From NCBI RefSeq assembly GCF_030052815.1, contig NC_079510.1:32627823-32691822 (forward strand): a DNA stretch of 64,000 nt. Direction: 5' to 3'. The translations under genes were made by a program, and so were the position numbers. The stretch is from Hevea brasiliensis. Lineage: Eukaryota > Streptophyta > Magnoliopsida > Malpighiales > Euphorbiaceae. The notes beneath the pieces were generated by a model, which did not search any database, was not told where the DNA came from, and was given only the letters and a program-made list of their open reading frames with translations. Shown here piece by piece: positions 1 through 11,569 of this stretch; position 1 is the first letter of the stretch, and each line of letters begins with the position of its first letter.

Positions 1-700
1 GGCCTCAAGCTCTATTGGCTTACCGTCACCACTAGATAGCTTGGTTACCACAACCAGCAATATTCAATTTTCTTTTCTAGTGCCTGAATGCGCTTATCCC
101 GATGGTCAAGAGCAAGGTGGACTAACTCAAGCTCTGTTGTCAGCCTCTCATAAGTCAGACATTCAACAATCTAAGCAAAGATCTCTTCAACCCTTTTCTC
201 TAGGGTGTCAATACATGCTACTGACTTCATCATGCTTTCAAATGCTCACAGATTAGTTACTGTTTTGATACCAACTGTCACGAGCCAAGGTATTAGCACT
301 TACTTGAGACCATGCAGCACTTGGTTTAAACTCTTTCAAGACAAGTCAGCCAATCAGCATCTCACAATAATTTGTGGATTAAAATGAATATTATATTAGT
401 ATGGGGTTTTGGCAAGCCAGTTGGGAAAATATCACAAACATTTCTTATAAACAAGCATCACAAGTATAACAACACATCAAATAATGGGACAAGAATATTC
501 GATGAATATACTACTTTTTTCATTCAATTAATATAATCAATACAAGGAGACAAGCAATCCTCACATCACTTGTAGCTAGGGGGGAAACCTACAAGGAGTA
601 AATAGACAAGGATTCAACAACCAGTGACTACCTGGGCCCAACACTGGCTAACTAGTCACTTTCCCCTAAAGAACGATAGGAACACAATGGAGTGTAGCAG
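1..700 (-). mobile_element. LTR retrotransposon fragment (antisense), approximate edges
   Basis: Read on the minus strand, a primer-binding-site-like string (ttggtatcaaaac, plus-strand positions about 262-274) lies next to a putative LTR end: on the plus strand the LTR would begin with tgtcacgagcc at 276. Left of it, the minus strand encodes a short, stop-interrupted gag-like stretch with heptad-like charged residues. The LTR body seems to run right to about 700, but its outer end was not found and the internal part leaves the window on the left. Family not assigned. Confidence 0.4.
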
Positions 701-818
701 GAGAAGACATCACTATGCTTGAGCCATCACACCCTAAAATTATATAAATAAAAAATAAATACAAAATATGCTCTTGAGTCCCTGAAATTTACATTTTACT
801 ATCCAAACTTCCTACCCC

Positions 819-1421
819 TTGACATTATGCAAGCATTTGCATAAAGGGTCATATGCCATGGCAGCAGCACAAGTTGATGCTATGACTATGGATGCAATTG
901 ATTGGTGGGCTGCATATGAGTCACAAACTCCAGATTTAGCTGAAGTTGCTAAAAAGATACTATACCAACCACTTTCAAGCTCATCTACAGAAAGAAATTG
1001 GAGCACTTACTCTTTCATTTATAGTATTAAAAGAGATAGACTGAATTCTGCAAAGGCTGAAAAACTGGTTTTCATTCATTCCAGACTTTGATTGCAATCT
1101 CAATGTACTGAAAATTACGAGAATGGACCTCATAAGAAGTAGGACATTGATCCGAAGGAAACACATATAGATGAATCTAGTGTTAGACTAGAGGAGATGA
1201 GATGGCAATCACTGGATGTTGATTTAGATAACTCAAGCGACTTTGTGGGGGAAGATGAAAGTATGTCATTCTTTAGTGCTCAAGTGTCTGCTCTTAATTG
1301 TTCAAAAGGTGATTCAAGTTCTAAGAGACTGCAGGTTCATTATTCTAAGCTACAACAAACTCAGATTTCCAGCTTTGCTAGACAGAACTTTCAACCTGAA
1401 AAGAGACAGAAGAAGAATTAA
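819..1421 (+). pseudogene. hAT transposase C-terminal fragment (dimerisation domain relic)
   Basis: The translation has the hallmark order of the hAT C-terminal dimerisation domain: a WW pair in 'DWWAAYESQTPDLAEVAKKIL', then 'SSSSTERNWS', then 'KRDRLNSAKAEKLVFIHSRL' (819-1091). After stops near 1089 and 1140, an acidic tail continues at 1197-1421, ending in a lysine-rich end. The N-terminal BED finger and catalytic core are absent, so this is a remnant of a transposase or of a domesticated hAT gene. No terminal inverted repeats were recognised around it. The family call is firm; whether it belonged to an autonomous element is not known. Confidence 0.75.
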
Positions 1422-1702
1422 TTTTACTATTGTTGCATGTTGGAGTTTAAAGTTGCATTTTGTTTGAGAATTTTGTTTTTCAAGTTTCAACTTTTAACTA
1501 GTTTGTTGGTTTGGAATTTGGAATTTTAGTCTGCTAGTGTTTTAAATATTGAATTTAATTCCATAAGAATATATTGAATGAAAATCTTATATAGAAGAGC
1601 AAATCTTGTCGTAGGCCTGCACAACATTTGTTTGAGAAACTTGGTAAGACAAAAGCTTTTCAGCCTATTACTCAACTAATTTTTAAGTGGAGTAGATGAG
1701 GG

Positions 1703-1799
1703 GCCTAAGCCATCTTGGTGATGGAGAGTTCAAATTTCAACTCAATTAAAAAAGTGCCCAAACTATCTTGGTGATGGAGAGCTCAAATTTCAGCTCAAT
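1703..1799. repeat. Short imperfect tandem duplication (~54-bp period)
   Basis: Two copies of a unit containing tcttggtgatggagag followed by ctcaaatttca-type sequence, starting near 1703 and 1757, with a few substitutions. It lies in non-coding DNA downstream of the hAT relic. The function is unknown. Confidence 0.7.
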
Positions 1800-4020
1800 A
1801 CCGGGTTTGTTATTCCACTGCCTAGGCACTCGATTTTCAACATACACAATTAACATTAAGATTTGTGCTTAAAGCTTAGAAATGCTTTTTCGATGAGGTG
1901 GACGATGCTTCCACCTTGTGCTGTGCAGTTCATAGGAGATAGGAATAGTTGATCATTTACGAGGATCAATCACTGAGTCTGAGATTAAACTTTCAGTCTG
2001 AGGAGTCTTTTACTCACGTTTCGCATTTTTGGAGTTTGTTTGCACAGTATTTATTTTGCTTTAGTTATCTTTTCTTTTCTTTCATATTGTTTCTTACATA
2101 TTTGATTTTATCATTCTTCTTATTGTTTCTCATTTTTAAGCAAGTTAATGTTGTTTGTGTTACTATTGGCACACTCTTTTTTTCATTCATTAGGTGGAGA
2201 AGCAGGCTAGTGGGGACTGAACCTGGCGAACTAATTTGCACACTGGATCAAGCCAGATTAGGCTTGAAACTCATTGTTTTGGGTTTGGTTTATGGTTCTT
2301 GTAAATGTTTAGATATTAAGTATTACTGCTTTGTCAAGACTTCTTGCTAAATGCTGTGGATAAGATTTTTTTTTTTTTTTTTTCGTTGGATTCCTGTACT
2401 ATCATGAAACACACTTTGGAATTGGAACCCTTTTTATTGTTAACCGATTCTTGCTCTCTTTTTCTTTGTCCCTTCATATCCTCCTTTACAATCTGAAGAA
2501 CTATTGATCACTGTTTAAGTTGGGAACGCATAATTAAACCCATTGAAGGAAAAAGATAGAAAATTGTGGGGATAGAATCAATTAGAATAGATGAAAGCAG
2601 CTGGTGAAGAAAGAGCTGCAACCTTTAGTGGACCTTACATTCTCCACATGATTGAAAATGTTGCCCCACTAGAATCATTAAACTACAATTCTTTGAACAG
2701 AATGCTGGACTAAAGATCGTCTTTGCAAATAAAAAAAAAAAAAAGAAAACATTTATACTTCTAAAATGATAGTGTTTGATGCTGTCCCTCTGGATACTGT
2801 GACAATGAGACTTTTTGGAAACCAGGTTCCTCAAAGTTGACAAGACATTCTCAAGGAGGATAAACCTGCTGATGCCATTGCTTCAGATTTATACACCAAA
2901 TATAGGTTCAATAATGTTGATGACCACTTTCTGGGCATATATTTTTAATTTTTTGTGGCAGGTAGACAGCTTTACTATTGTAACCTTATGGCTTTGGTCC
3001 ATCAGGACCATCACTAGGAGCTTGCAGTGTTAGCTCCGCCAAAATTTCATTCTCAGGATGTGTCCTTGCAATAATTACGGTTCTGTTACCAATTATGAAA
3101 TGTGTAGTAGTCATTTATGGTTATTAATTATTGGAAATTTTATATGATTTCACTTCATTATGTTAATCATATGGTGTCCTGAAGAATGCAAGACAGAGTC
3201 ATGAACTATCAATGATATGCTTAGTAGATTTTTTGTAACATTAATCTTCTCTTTTTATGTTCCCAGATAATTTGGTTAACACTCAATTACCACAAGAATC
3301 TTCTTACTCATTAAAGGTTTTCAAGTGCTTCAGATAATGTCATCTTTTTCTGAAGAGTATACATAGCATGTACTTTTGTGACGAAGGGTCTATTTTTTGT
3401 GGTTGGCCAATAATAAAGAACCCAAAAAAAAAAAAATGTTACAGTCCAGTTTTAAATTCAAAGACTGTATAAGCAAGAATAGTTTAAAGTTTGTTTATTT
3501 GCTATTTTTGTCTGATCATTCTACTTCTTTTCTTCTCTCTTAGTTGAATATAATTGATTAGAACTAAGTACTATATTAGTGCTTTATAGGTAATAAAAAT
3601 TTAAGGGTTGGATGGAGATACTTCTTTAGTAAGAAAATGAAGGCTCTGCCACATATTGTCACATGCATGAACATGCATCTTTTGACAAGCTGCTTTTTTT
3701 TTTTTTTTTTCTGAATATGGTAATTTACTTGTTCACTTTATTTGTACTTACAATGATATGTCATCTTGAGAGAGAGAGTGTTGGCGCACTAGCCATTTTG
3801 GAGTAATTGCTTTGCAATCAAGTCTTGGATCGGAACAGTAATAGCCTAATAGGTACTTTCATCCTCATATTGTTCTGAAGAGGCACAAGACCCTTTATCT
3901 TTTATAAGCCAAGGTAACGTAAGAGTTAGAAGAGGGCTGGTGAGGTCCCTTTTGGTTGCTGCATGAAAAAATGCACAAAACAAAGCAAAGAGGGGGAGCT
4001 TTCCTGGACCCATCTAACAT
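1800..4020. other. Intergenic, no gene recognised
   Basis: AT-rich DNA with several poly-T/poly-A tracts (about 2369-2383, 2730-2743, 3425-3436, 3692-3710). Short open frames on both strands have no recognisable motif. I see no RNA gene or mobile-element hallmark here. Confidence 0.5.
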
Positions 4021-4037
4021 ATATATATATATATAAA
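4021..4037 (+). promoter_or_regulatory. Possible TATA region of the CLE gene
   Basis: A tatatatataaag-type string lies about 305 bp before the CLE start codon and is followed by a pyrimidine-rich stretch with (CT)n and (CA)n at about 4069-4100, a layout often seen at plant core promoters. This is inference from spacing only; no transcript data are available. Confidence 0.3.
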
Positions 4038-4340
4038 GAAACAAGTGTGACCAATCTATTTTAATTGCTCTCTCTCTCTCTCTCTCACACACACGCACAC
4101 AGAGTTTTGCTTCCAGTCTTTTAAATGCTCACCTCTTACCCGCCAAGTTAAGAAGATGTAAAATACTTTTCTTGCCCTGCTTTGCTTCCTCTTCCTTTCT
4201 TTTTTCTGTCTACTGTCAAGAGCTCCATTCATCCTCTCAAAACCAACATGGTTCTCATGATTTCTATATTAGTCTACATTCTGAGTGGTGAGCAGTTATT
4301 CTGTGTTGAAAAATAGTTGGTGCAAAGAGGGAACAATAAT

Positions 4341-5166
4341 ATGGGGAGCAGCAGAAAGGTTTATTTGAGGGCTCTATTTGGAGCTATTGTGTTTCTGGGG
4401 GTTATTTGGTTCTTATGTGTTGGAATTTTGGCTAACCATGCTACAAGAATTACAAGAAGAACTACAGTTGTATCAACTGAAATTTTCAAGCATTCGATAT
4501 TGATGGGAAGAGGAAGGCATCATAGCCATAAGGACTTCGATCTCAATTATGTGAGCAAGCGAAGAGTGCCCAATGGACCTGATCCCATTCACAACAGGTA
4601 CCGCATTATACTTTACCTAATTATGCTTACTATTTACTATTAATTAGTGCCAATTTGAGAGATTTAAAACTATAATTGTATTTAAACCTAAAATTGTAAC
4701 AATTGGCTAATGACAATTATATTATAATTTGTAAATACAACTAATCTCCATATCAGCCAAAGTTGATTTTATCATGGCTGTAGGGGTGATGATGGGGGGT
4801 TTAGAGGGCTGTGTGATAGTTGAAAAGGAGAAACAAATTTATGTATCCTTTTAATTTAATACAATTTCCGGACATGTAAAAGAGAGATCATAAGCTCATA
4901 TGTGAAATGCATGGAAGCTGATGATATTATTGCTCTTTAACAAAAGCTCCTTTAAGTATTAATCTTTCTCTTATTTTTATGAGGAGCTAATAAGAAAGAC
5001 TGTGGGGGAAGAAATGGACCATTGCATCATCATTCAGGATTTTTATCCGTATATTCTCTCTCTCTGTCTCTCTCTCTCGCTCTCTGTCTCTCTTATATTT
5101 CTATCTTCTTTTGTATGTTTGTTTAGGAGAGCATCTCTGTCTCGGCAACCACCAGGTAGATTTTGA
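4341..5166 (+). CDS. CLE25: CLE25-like signalling peptide precursor (two exons)
   Basis: Exons are 4341-4597 and 5127-5166 with a 529-bp gt-ag intron; the spliced product is 98 aa. Residues 8-33 form a hydrophobic secretion signal (LRALFGAIVFLGVIWFLCVGILAN). The 12-residue CLE motif RRVPNGPDPIHN is at residues 74-85, one residue from RKVPNGPDPIHN of Arabidopsis CLE25. The intron splits codon 86 just after the motif, and exon 2 adds a basic proline-containing tail (RASLSRQPPGRF) like that of CLE25. The start chosen is the ATG at 4341, since upstream in-frame codons lack an ATG. Family knowledge: CLE peptides are secreted, processed and perceived by LRR receptors; CLE25 acts in phloem initiation and in dehydration signalling from root to shoot. 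The neighbouring BIR2-like genes match the Arabidopsis order. CLE26 is the main alternative, but its motif has R instead of N at position 5. Confidence 0.9.
5054..5094. repeat. (CT)n microsatellite in the CLE intron
   Basis: Interrupted ctctct tract ending 32 bp before the inferred acceptor at 5125-5126. It lengthens the polypyrimidine tract of the CLE intron, so length variation could affect splicing (inference). Confidence 0.85.
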
Positions 5167-7740
5167 ATCACTGAAAGCCTGTGAACTATGCGGAAGGCAA
5201 GATATCAGATATCAACCAGTTGCCTATTCTTAGCAGAAACTTTTGTCATGGGCATGGCTAGAGGCTGATTGGGTACTCTTTGAGTGCACAGATATTCTAT
5301 TACTAGATTTTACATTTGGAGTTTGTGGAGTGATTACTTTGCTATAAATTTTTGTTATATCATCTCTTGATTTCTCATACTTAAGAAGCATCATCTACAA
5401 TGCATCAAACTACCATGGATTCATTGATTTTGCAAGGATCAGTACAAAAATTTTGTAAAGGATAAGAGGATCGTAGGGTTCTAGTTTTCAAGGAGAAAAT
5501 GGAGACCCATGAAAGGTTTTAGCATCTGCAGGTGATTAATAGAGGCTTGTAAAATTATACTATTCAGCTATTGTCTTTTTTGTTGGATTGGTTTTTCTTT
5601 CTCCTTTCAAGTTGCTTTGTGCTCCCCAACTAAAGTGTTTGCCAATCAGCTAAAGTTGCTCTTTAATCGAAACAATTTTTTTCACCTTCCTTGAATGGTG
5701 CAATGCTAATGAAAATTGTAAACAATAATTGCAGGATCATGCATGATTGATGCTTTGAAGCCCAATTCTCCAAAATTAAAAGAATCTTTTTAGCATTGAA
5801 AAAGGGTGTTTATATTGATGAGATTTGAATTTTAGTCTCCACTTTTGAAGTGGTTTCATTCTATCATCATTTGTTATTAGAAATAAATTAATTAGGTTTG
5901 ATTTTTATATTCACTCGTGACAAAAAATGTGACCAAGATAGTAATTCAAAGACAATTGATGTACATGGTCTTACCTACCCAAGGATGAGACCTTATTATG
6001 CAAATCATCTTATCTAAACTCAAACTCAATTATTATTCTCATTATTCAAATTTCACTTAAATTTAATAAAAATTTAATCTTAAATTATCTAAAATCATCC
6101 TATACCGATCATTAATATTTGAATTATTTAATATTATATATTTTAATTACTAATGTATATAAAAATATATTTTTAATAATAATTTATATTTTAAAATAAA
6201 TAATTTTATAAAATATTTAAATTCAATTTATTTTAAATATAATATAAAAAATATTTATAAATGATATTTTTTATATTTAATTAATTATTTTATATAAATA
6301 TGTTTAAATAATAATTTCCTAATATATAAAACTTAAACTTGACTTGAATGCAACTAAATCCGATTGTATATTATTTAAATCTATCCAATAAAATTTGATC
6401 AGATCGGATATCTATAAATACATAACACATTATCATCCCTAATCTTACCCTTAACTTTATAAAGAGATTGTTTTTATAACGTGAAATGTAATTATTTTAT
6501 CGTTACACTAGAGTCATCCTCATTGATGTTGTTATAAAACAAATCCTTGATTATTAAAGATTAGGATAGCGTCATTAAACAATATTAAGGCTTTCGTTTG
6601 TTTTACAAAAATATTTTATTAAAAAATATTTTTTACATTCTCTAATATTTAAGGTATTCAAGAAAATAAGTTAATAAAAAATATTTTATTAATTAAAAAA
6701 TTAAATTATTTATAAGAAAAATGGTTTCCAATTTTAAGAAAGAAAACTATTTTATATTTTTTAAATTTTAATAATTTTATTAAAATGTGAGAATACCTAT
6801 ATATATACATATATAATATAAATATATATTATTAATTTAATATTATAAAAAAATAATTTTTTATAAAAAATATTTTTTATATATAAATTATTTTTTATAA
6901 AATAAATAAAAGATAAGAATTGGAATTTATTAATTTTTTTAAGAATATTTTTGTTAGACAAAATAATTGTGTTGATAGTATCTCTCCAAAAAAAGCAAGG
7001 AACTTATCATCTCTCTGTCCAATGCTTTTTCTTTTACTTTTTGTCACTTTGTTTGCCTCTTTTTTGGTGTGATTTTGAATGGTTCGAGAATCAAAGACTG
7101 GGTCCAAAGTGGAATGAGAGATTCAAAATTAGAGGTTCTTTTTGTTGCATGGGATGGGAGACAGATTCTCGTCTCGTGCAGTTCTTTTATTGAAAATTAT
7201 ATGCCCTAACTATCGCCGCATGTTTTAAGGGCGAAAATTTTTTATTTTTACAACTCCAAAGCAAAGGATAATCAACCTTTCTATGTCAAAATTTTGTATC
7301 TTGTCAATCACTTTTCATTTCTTTTCTTATATTAAAAAGTTTAGAACAGGAGGGCATCCCATTCAAAACCAAAGAGAGCCAAAGAAAATTTTAGTTTAAA
7401 TTCTATTTTACTCTTCTTTATAAATTAATAAATTATAAATTTATGGGGGTTTTGAATTTTGTAAATTATAATTTCCCTCCCCAATAACCAAAAAATAATA
7501 AAATAATAGAAAAAAATATGTAGAATTTTCTTAGTGTTGTAGAAGTTGATTTTTATCTTTTTCATCATTTATTCCATTCGGCAATTTATTATTGATCTCT
7601 AATTCTATGTTAATATTCTTTTTTGTTATTCATTTCTATTTGAGACTAATTCTATGTTAATATTCAAAATTTTATAGATTTTTTTTATACCACTTTCCTC
7701 CACATCATATTAGATCCCTCTTTTTCGTTTTTAATCTTTA
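5167..7740. other. AT-rich intergenic region, no gene recognised
   Basis: Follows the CLE stop codon. It contains very AT-rich segments (about 6060-6430 and 6600-6940) with no coding pattern. Short frames at 6895-7193 lack motifs. No mobile-element ends were recognised. Confidence 0.5.
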
Positions 7741-7749
7741 TATTACTAA

Positions 7750-9920
7750 CTTATCGCATTTTTATATTGAAACTTTTGACATTTTACATTGAACATGACC
7801 AAACCATCCAATCAACTCTCTCTCATTTTATCCCAGTGTATACTGCTACACATACTTTCTAACAGATGTCATTCATTCGTAATATTGTCTATTATTGTAG
7901 TATCAAACATGTAAATTAAAATCCGCATTTTTATTATACTCATCTTATGAATATGTTGTACCTTAGATGCTCAATAGTCAATCTCATATAACATAGCTGG
8001 CATGACCACATTATGTAAAACTTACCTTCACTTTGTTAGGGATCCTACTACCACATAACATACTTGTCGTGCCCCTATATTTCATCTAACTTGTTTTGAT
8101 AAAATAAGTTGCATCTTTATCTATTACTTTGTTTTTCTAGATGATAGAACCTAAATACTTGAATTTGTTGTATTTTAGCATTAAAACTCCATCCAATTAA
8201 ACCTGTCATTCATTCATTCTATGAGAGTTAAACTCATAATGCATATATTTCATCTCGTTTATACTTAGTCTAAAACTATTACTCTCAAAATTCATTCTCC
8301 ACAATTAACTTGTGTAAACTCATTCACTAGTTTCATCTACTAAGACAAAACCATTGTAAATAACATGCACTATCAAACATCATCTTGAATGGGCTCATTC
8401 AATAATTAAAGCAAATAGGTACGGACTCAAAGTCGATCCTTGATGTAAACACACTATTATAGGGAACTTGTCCATATCCCCTCCCACTATTCTTAGACTT
8501 GTAATAGCTCCCTAAGAGATGTCCTTAATTAAATTATATATTTCATATTGGCTTCTTCTTTAGCACCCATCAAAGAACTTCCCTCGATACTCTATCATAT
8601 GCTTTTCTAAGTCAGTGAATAAAATGTGGAGATCCTTTTTTCTCCCCATATAAATTTCTAGTGAACTTTTTAACAGAAAAATAGGCTATATTGTAGATCT
8701 ACTATGTATAAAGCAAAACTAGTTTTCTAATACCTCAATAATATCCCTAAGTCTGCATTCAATCACTTTCCTATAACTTCATCGTGTGACTCATCAGTTT
8801 AATACCCTAATAGTTTGTATAACTTTTTGTATCTCCTTTATTCTTAAAGACAGGAACTACAGTGCTACCTCCACTCTTTTGGCATCTATCCATATTTTAG
8901 TATGCCATTAAATAGCAAAGTTAGCCCAGCTACTCTAACATTCCCAAGGCAACTTCCATATTTTTATAGGGATACCATATGGGTCGTAAATCATAGCCTC
9001 TTTAACTTCATCAAACCTGATTCTACGAGTGCAATTAAGGTTCTTCTTTGTCAAAGGAGCAATAAGATTTGTAAAGTCATCCTTATAATTTGCATTGAAC
9101 AACTAATCAAAGTAGCATCTCCATCTCTTTATCTATTGAGAAAACTTGTTGATTATCATATTTAATGCGCTTAACTTGATTTAAATCTTTACCCCTCTTT
9201 TCCTTTAGTGATGCTAGCTTGTACATCTTCTTCTCCCCCTCCTATTACCCCAACTTTTGATACAAATTGGCTAGAGATTTGCCATAAGCTTCTTTAACTG
9301 CTTTCTTGGTTTCTCTCCTTGTCAATTTGTATTTCTCAAAGGCATCCCAATATTTTATTGTTGGTAAATTTGTATACCATTTTCTTTTCCTTTTAATAGC
9401 CTTTCGAACATCCTCACTCCACCACCAAGACTCTTGTTAGCGTGGTCCTATACCTTTAGATATGCTTAGTATATCCATTGTCACTTTCTTGATGCAACTT
9501 GCCATCCCTCTCTAAGTAGTATCAATGTCATCGTCTAAATTTCATACACCTTTTATTAACAACTTTTCCTTACAAGCTTTGTGGTTCTTATCTTTTAGGT
9601 TCCATCATCAAGTTTTAGGTTATGTGTTATCAATCTTTATTGCCTTTTCCCTCATTCACTTAGTTTGTTGAAGACAAGTTATGTCAACTCTCCTCTTCAT
9701 AATATCCACGAGATCCATTCACTTTCCAATTAAAGATCTTATATATGTTTCCATTACCTAAGCGAACCATACCCTTCAAGACTAGCTTCTTTACCTGCGC
9801 TCTAAGATACAATAATTCTTGCCTATTTTACACCACATTCAAACACCAATGTGGTGGGACTACTTTTAGAACTCTTACTTATACTCGAACACACCAAGGT
9901 GGGCAATATGTCGAAATCCC
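7750..9920 (-). mobile_element. RTE-like LINE relic (antisense)
   Basis: On the minus strand, stop-ridden translations give, in 5'-3' order: the linker after the endonuclease ('AFEKYKLTRRETKKAVKEAY', about 9290-9360), the start of the reverse transcriptase ('VPVFKNKGD', then an 'NYRGIKLMSHTMK'-like stretch near 8780-8870), the 'QGSTLSPYLFAL' core motif (about 8400-8455), and a C-terminal part (about 7760-7870) with an 'ITNE..' and 'GHV'-like segment. This matches the RTE-type non-LTR elements common in eudicots. It carries frameshifts and stops in every domain and is 5' truncated, so it is dead. The edges are approximate; no poly-A tail or target-site duplication was defined. Confidence 0.8.
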
Positions 9921-9929
9921 TTACTCAAA

Positions 9930-10537
9930 ATAATTTAATTGATCATTAAAGTAATAGATTAAATTTAAAATTTTAATTATTTAAATTAATAAATTAACTG
10001 TTTAATTGGTTAAAATTTTATTGTATACACATTCAAAATTAATTAATAATAATTTTTTTAGGGGCTATAACATAGAACTAGAAGCTAACTAGATAAGGCC
10101 CTAAAAGGAGCAAATGACAGGTAAGTACAAATTTTAGAATAAATTATCAATTAATCAAATTGAATTCAACTAAAATTTTTTATAAACCAACTGATATATT
10201 CCATTCATTTAATTTTCATATGTTATATGTATATATTCAAAGTCATTAATTCTATGTAATTGTCCATTCTTGGTCAAATCCTACCAAATTTGGTGCAGTT
10301 TGCAAATGAACACTAAATTAACAAGTTTCAAAATTAAGACTTTGAATTAACTAAAATGAGTTTACTTTGCAAATGAATTCTCTATTTAATATATAATTAG
10401 GATACCAAACATAGGAATTCACTTAAAATGAATTTAATTAAAGGAATATTTTGCAAATGAAATGAATTTCTAATCACCTGATCCAAACACAATGTAAATC
10501 CACTGTAGATGCTAAACAAATGAATATATGCATACCT
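9930..10537. other. AT-rich intergenic region
   Basis: No coding or repeat structure recognised apart from AT-rich tracts. Confidence 0.4.
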
Positions 10538-10866
10538 TGTTGTCCTACATTATTTGGGATAAGATGTTTTGAGTTATATATAAAATTTGAGCAAACCCCC
10601 TCCCCTTGGGCTCTCTTTTGAGTGGAATTAAACTCGATCCATTTTCTCTACATGGCATCAGAGCCTACTCTGCTTTAATATTGGGCCACCTGCATATGTA
10701 TTTGCTTGCAAATTTCACGCTTCAAATTTCATGCTTAGGCGTAAGGAGTATGTTGCCTCACATTAACTTCGGATAAGATGTTTAAGCTATATATACGACT
10801 TGAGCAAACCTCCTCCTCTTGAGCTAACGTTTAGGATGGAGTTAGACCCAGTCTATTTTCTCTATA
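10538..10866 (+). mobile_element. Small TRIM retrotransposon (two ~115-bp LTRs)
   Basis: Two similar direct repeats, 10538-10652 and 10751-10866, both start tgttg and share ggataagatgttt, gagcaaac and tctattttctcta-type blocks. Immediately after the first repeat is a tRNA-Met primer-binding site, tggcatcagagcc (10653-10665). The internal part is only about 98 bp and has no coding capacity, as expected of a terminal-repeat retrotransposon in miniature. Flanks (tacct / gactt) give no convincing target duplication, so the copy is old. It lies about 700 bp beyond the 3' end of the first receptor gene. Confidence 0.7.
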
Positions 10867-11569
10867 GACTTGCTAACCAAATTGGCAGCAAAATACTTGC
10901 ATTACTAAATGTTATCTTGGGCAAAGGATCAAATGATTAGGAGGGATGGGTCAAGGATGTTTATGCATAGATCATAAGTTTGAGACACCATGGTACCAAA
11001 AAGAGAAGAAAAGAATAAAAGAATGAGAAAAAGGAAATACAATCACATATAATATTTGTAAAATTCCTCAGTGTTGGGAATGGAAAATGTGAAAAATAGC
11101 TTCATTGCATTGCCATGACAGATGGGTATACATGTCCACATCGAGACACTAAATACTGTCATATGGGAATGTTAAAAAAGATTAGAATTTCAAGTCCATA
11201 AATGACCAGATAAATGATCCCTCTAGCAACAATGATGATCAATTGCATCACAAGTTTCATCCATTATCCTTCAAACCAAATTTCCTAGGCTACAGACAGA
11301 ATATATGACAAATATCAGGCAGCTACAACAAGGCAAAACAATGGATATTTCTTGAAATTCAAGAAACCTGAGCTAAGGAATTGTTTTATTTTATCATACA
11401 GCATTATATATGTGACAAGTGAGGAAAGGAAGCTGAAGTGAACGTCACGCCATTTACATCCAGGGCATTTGAGAACTTAATAGAAAATGCGTGCATTTAA
11501 TATGAAAAAAAGTATCGACCATTTTGTCAGGCTTCTTTTCTCCCATCTTACTTCCAGAGTTACACTTGT

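Noticed and set aside
1949..2350. 133-codon open frame
   Set aside because: Hydrophobic Phe/Leu-rich translation of T-rich DNA, no recognisable domain, no promoter or splice context.
4317..4340. Upstream extension of the CLE open frame
   Set aside because: It begins at a TTG and adds eight residues before the ATG at 4341, which gives a CLE25-like N-terminus directly before the hydrophobic signal.
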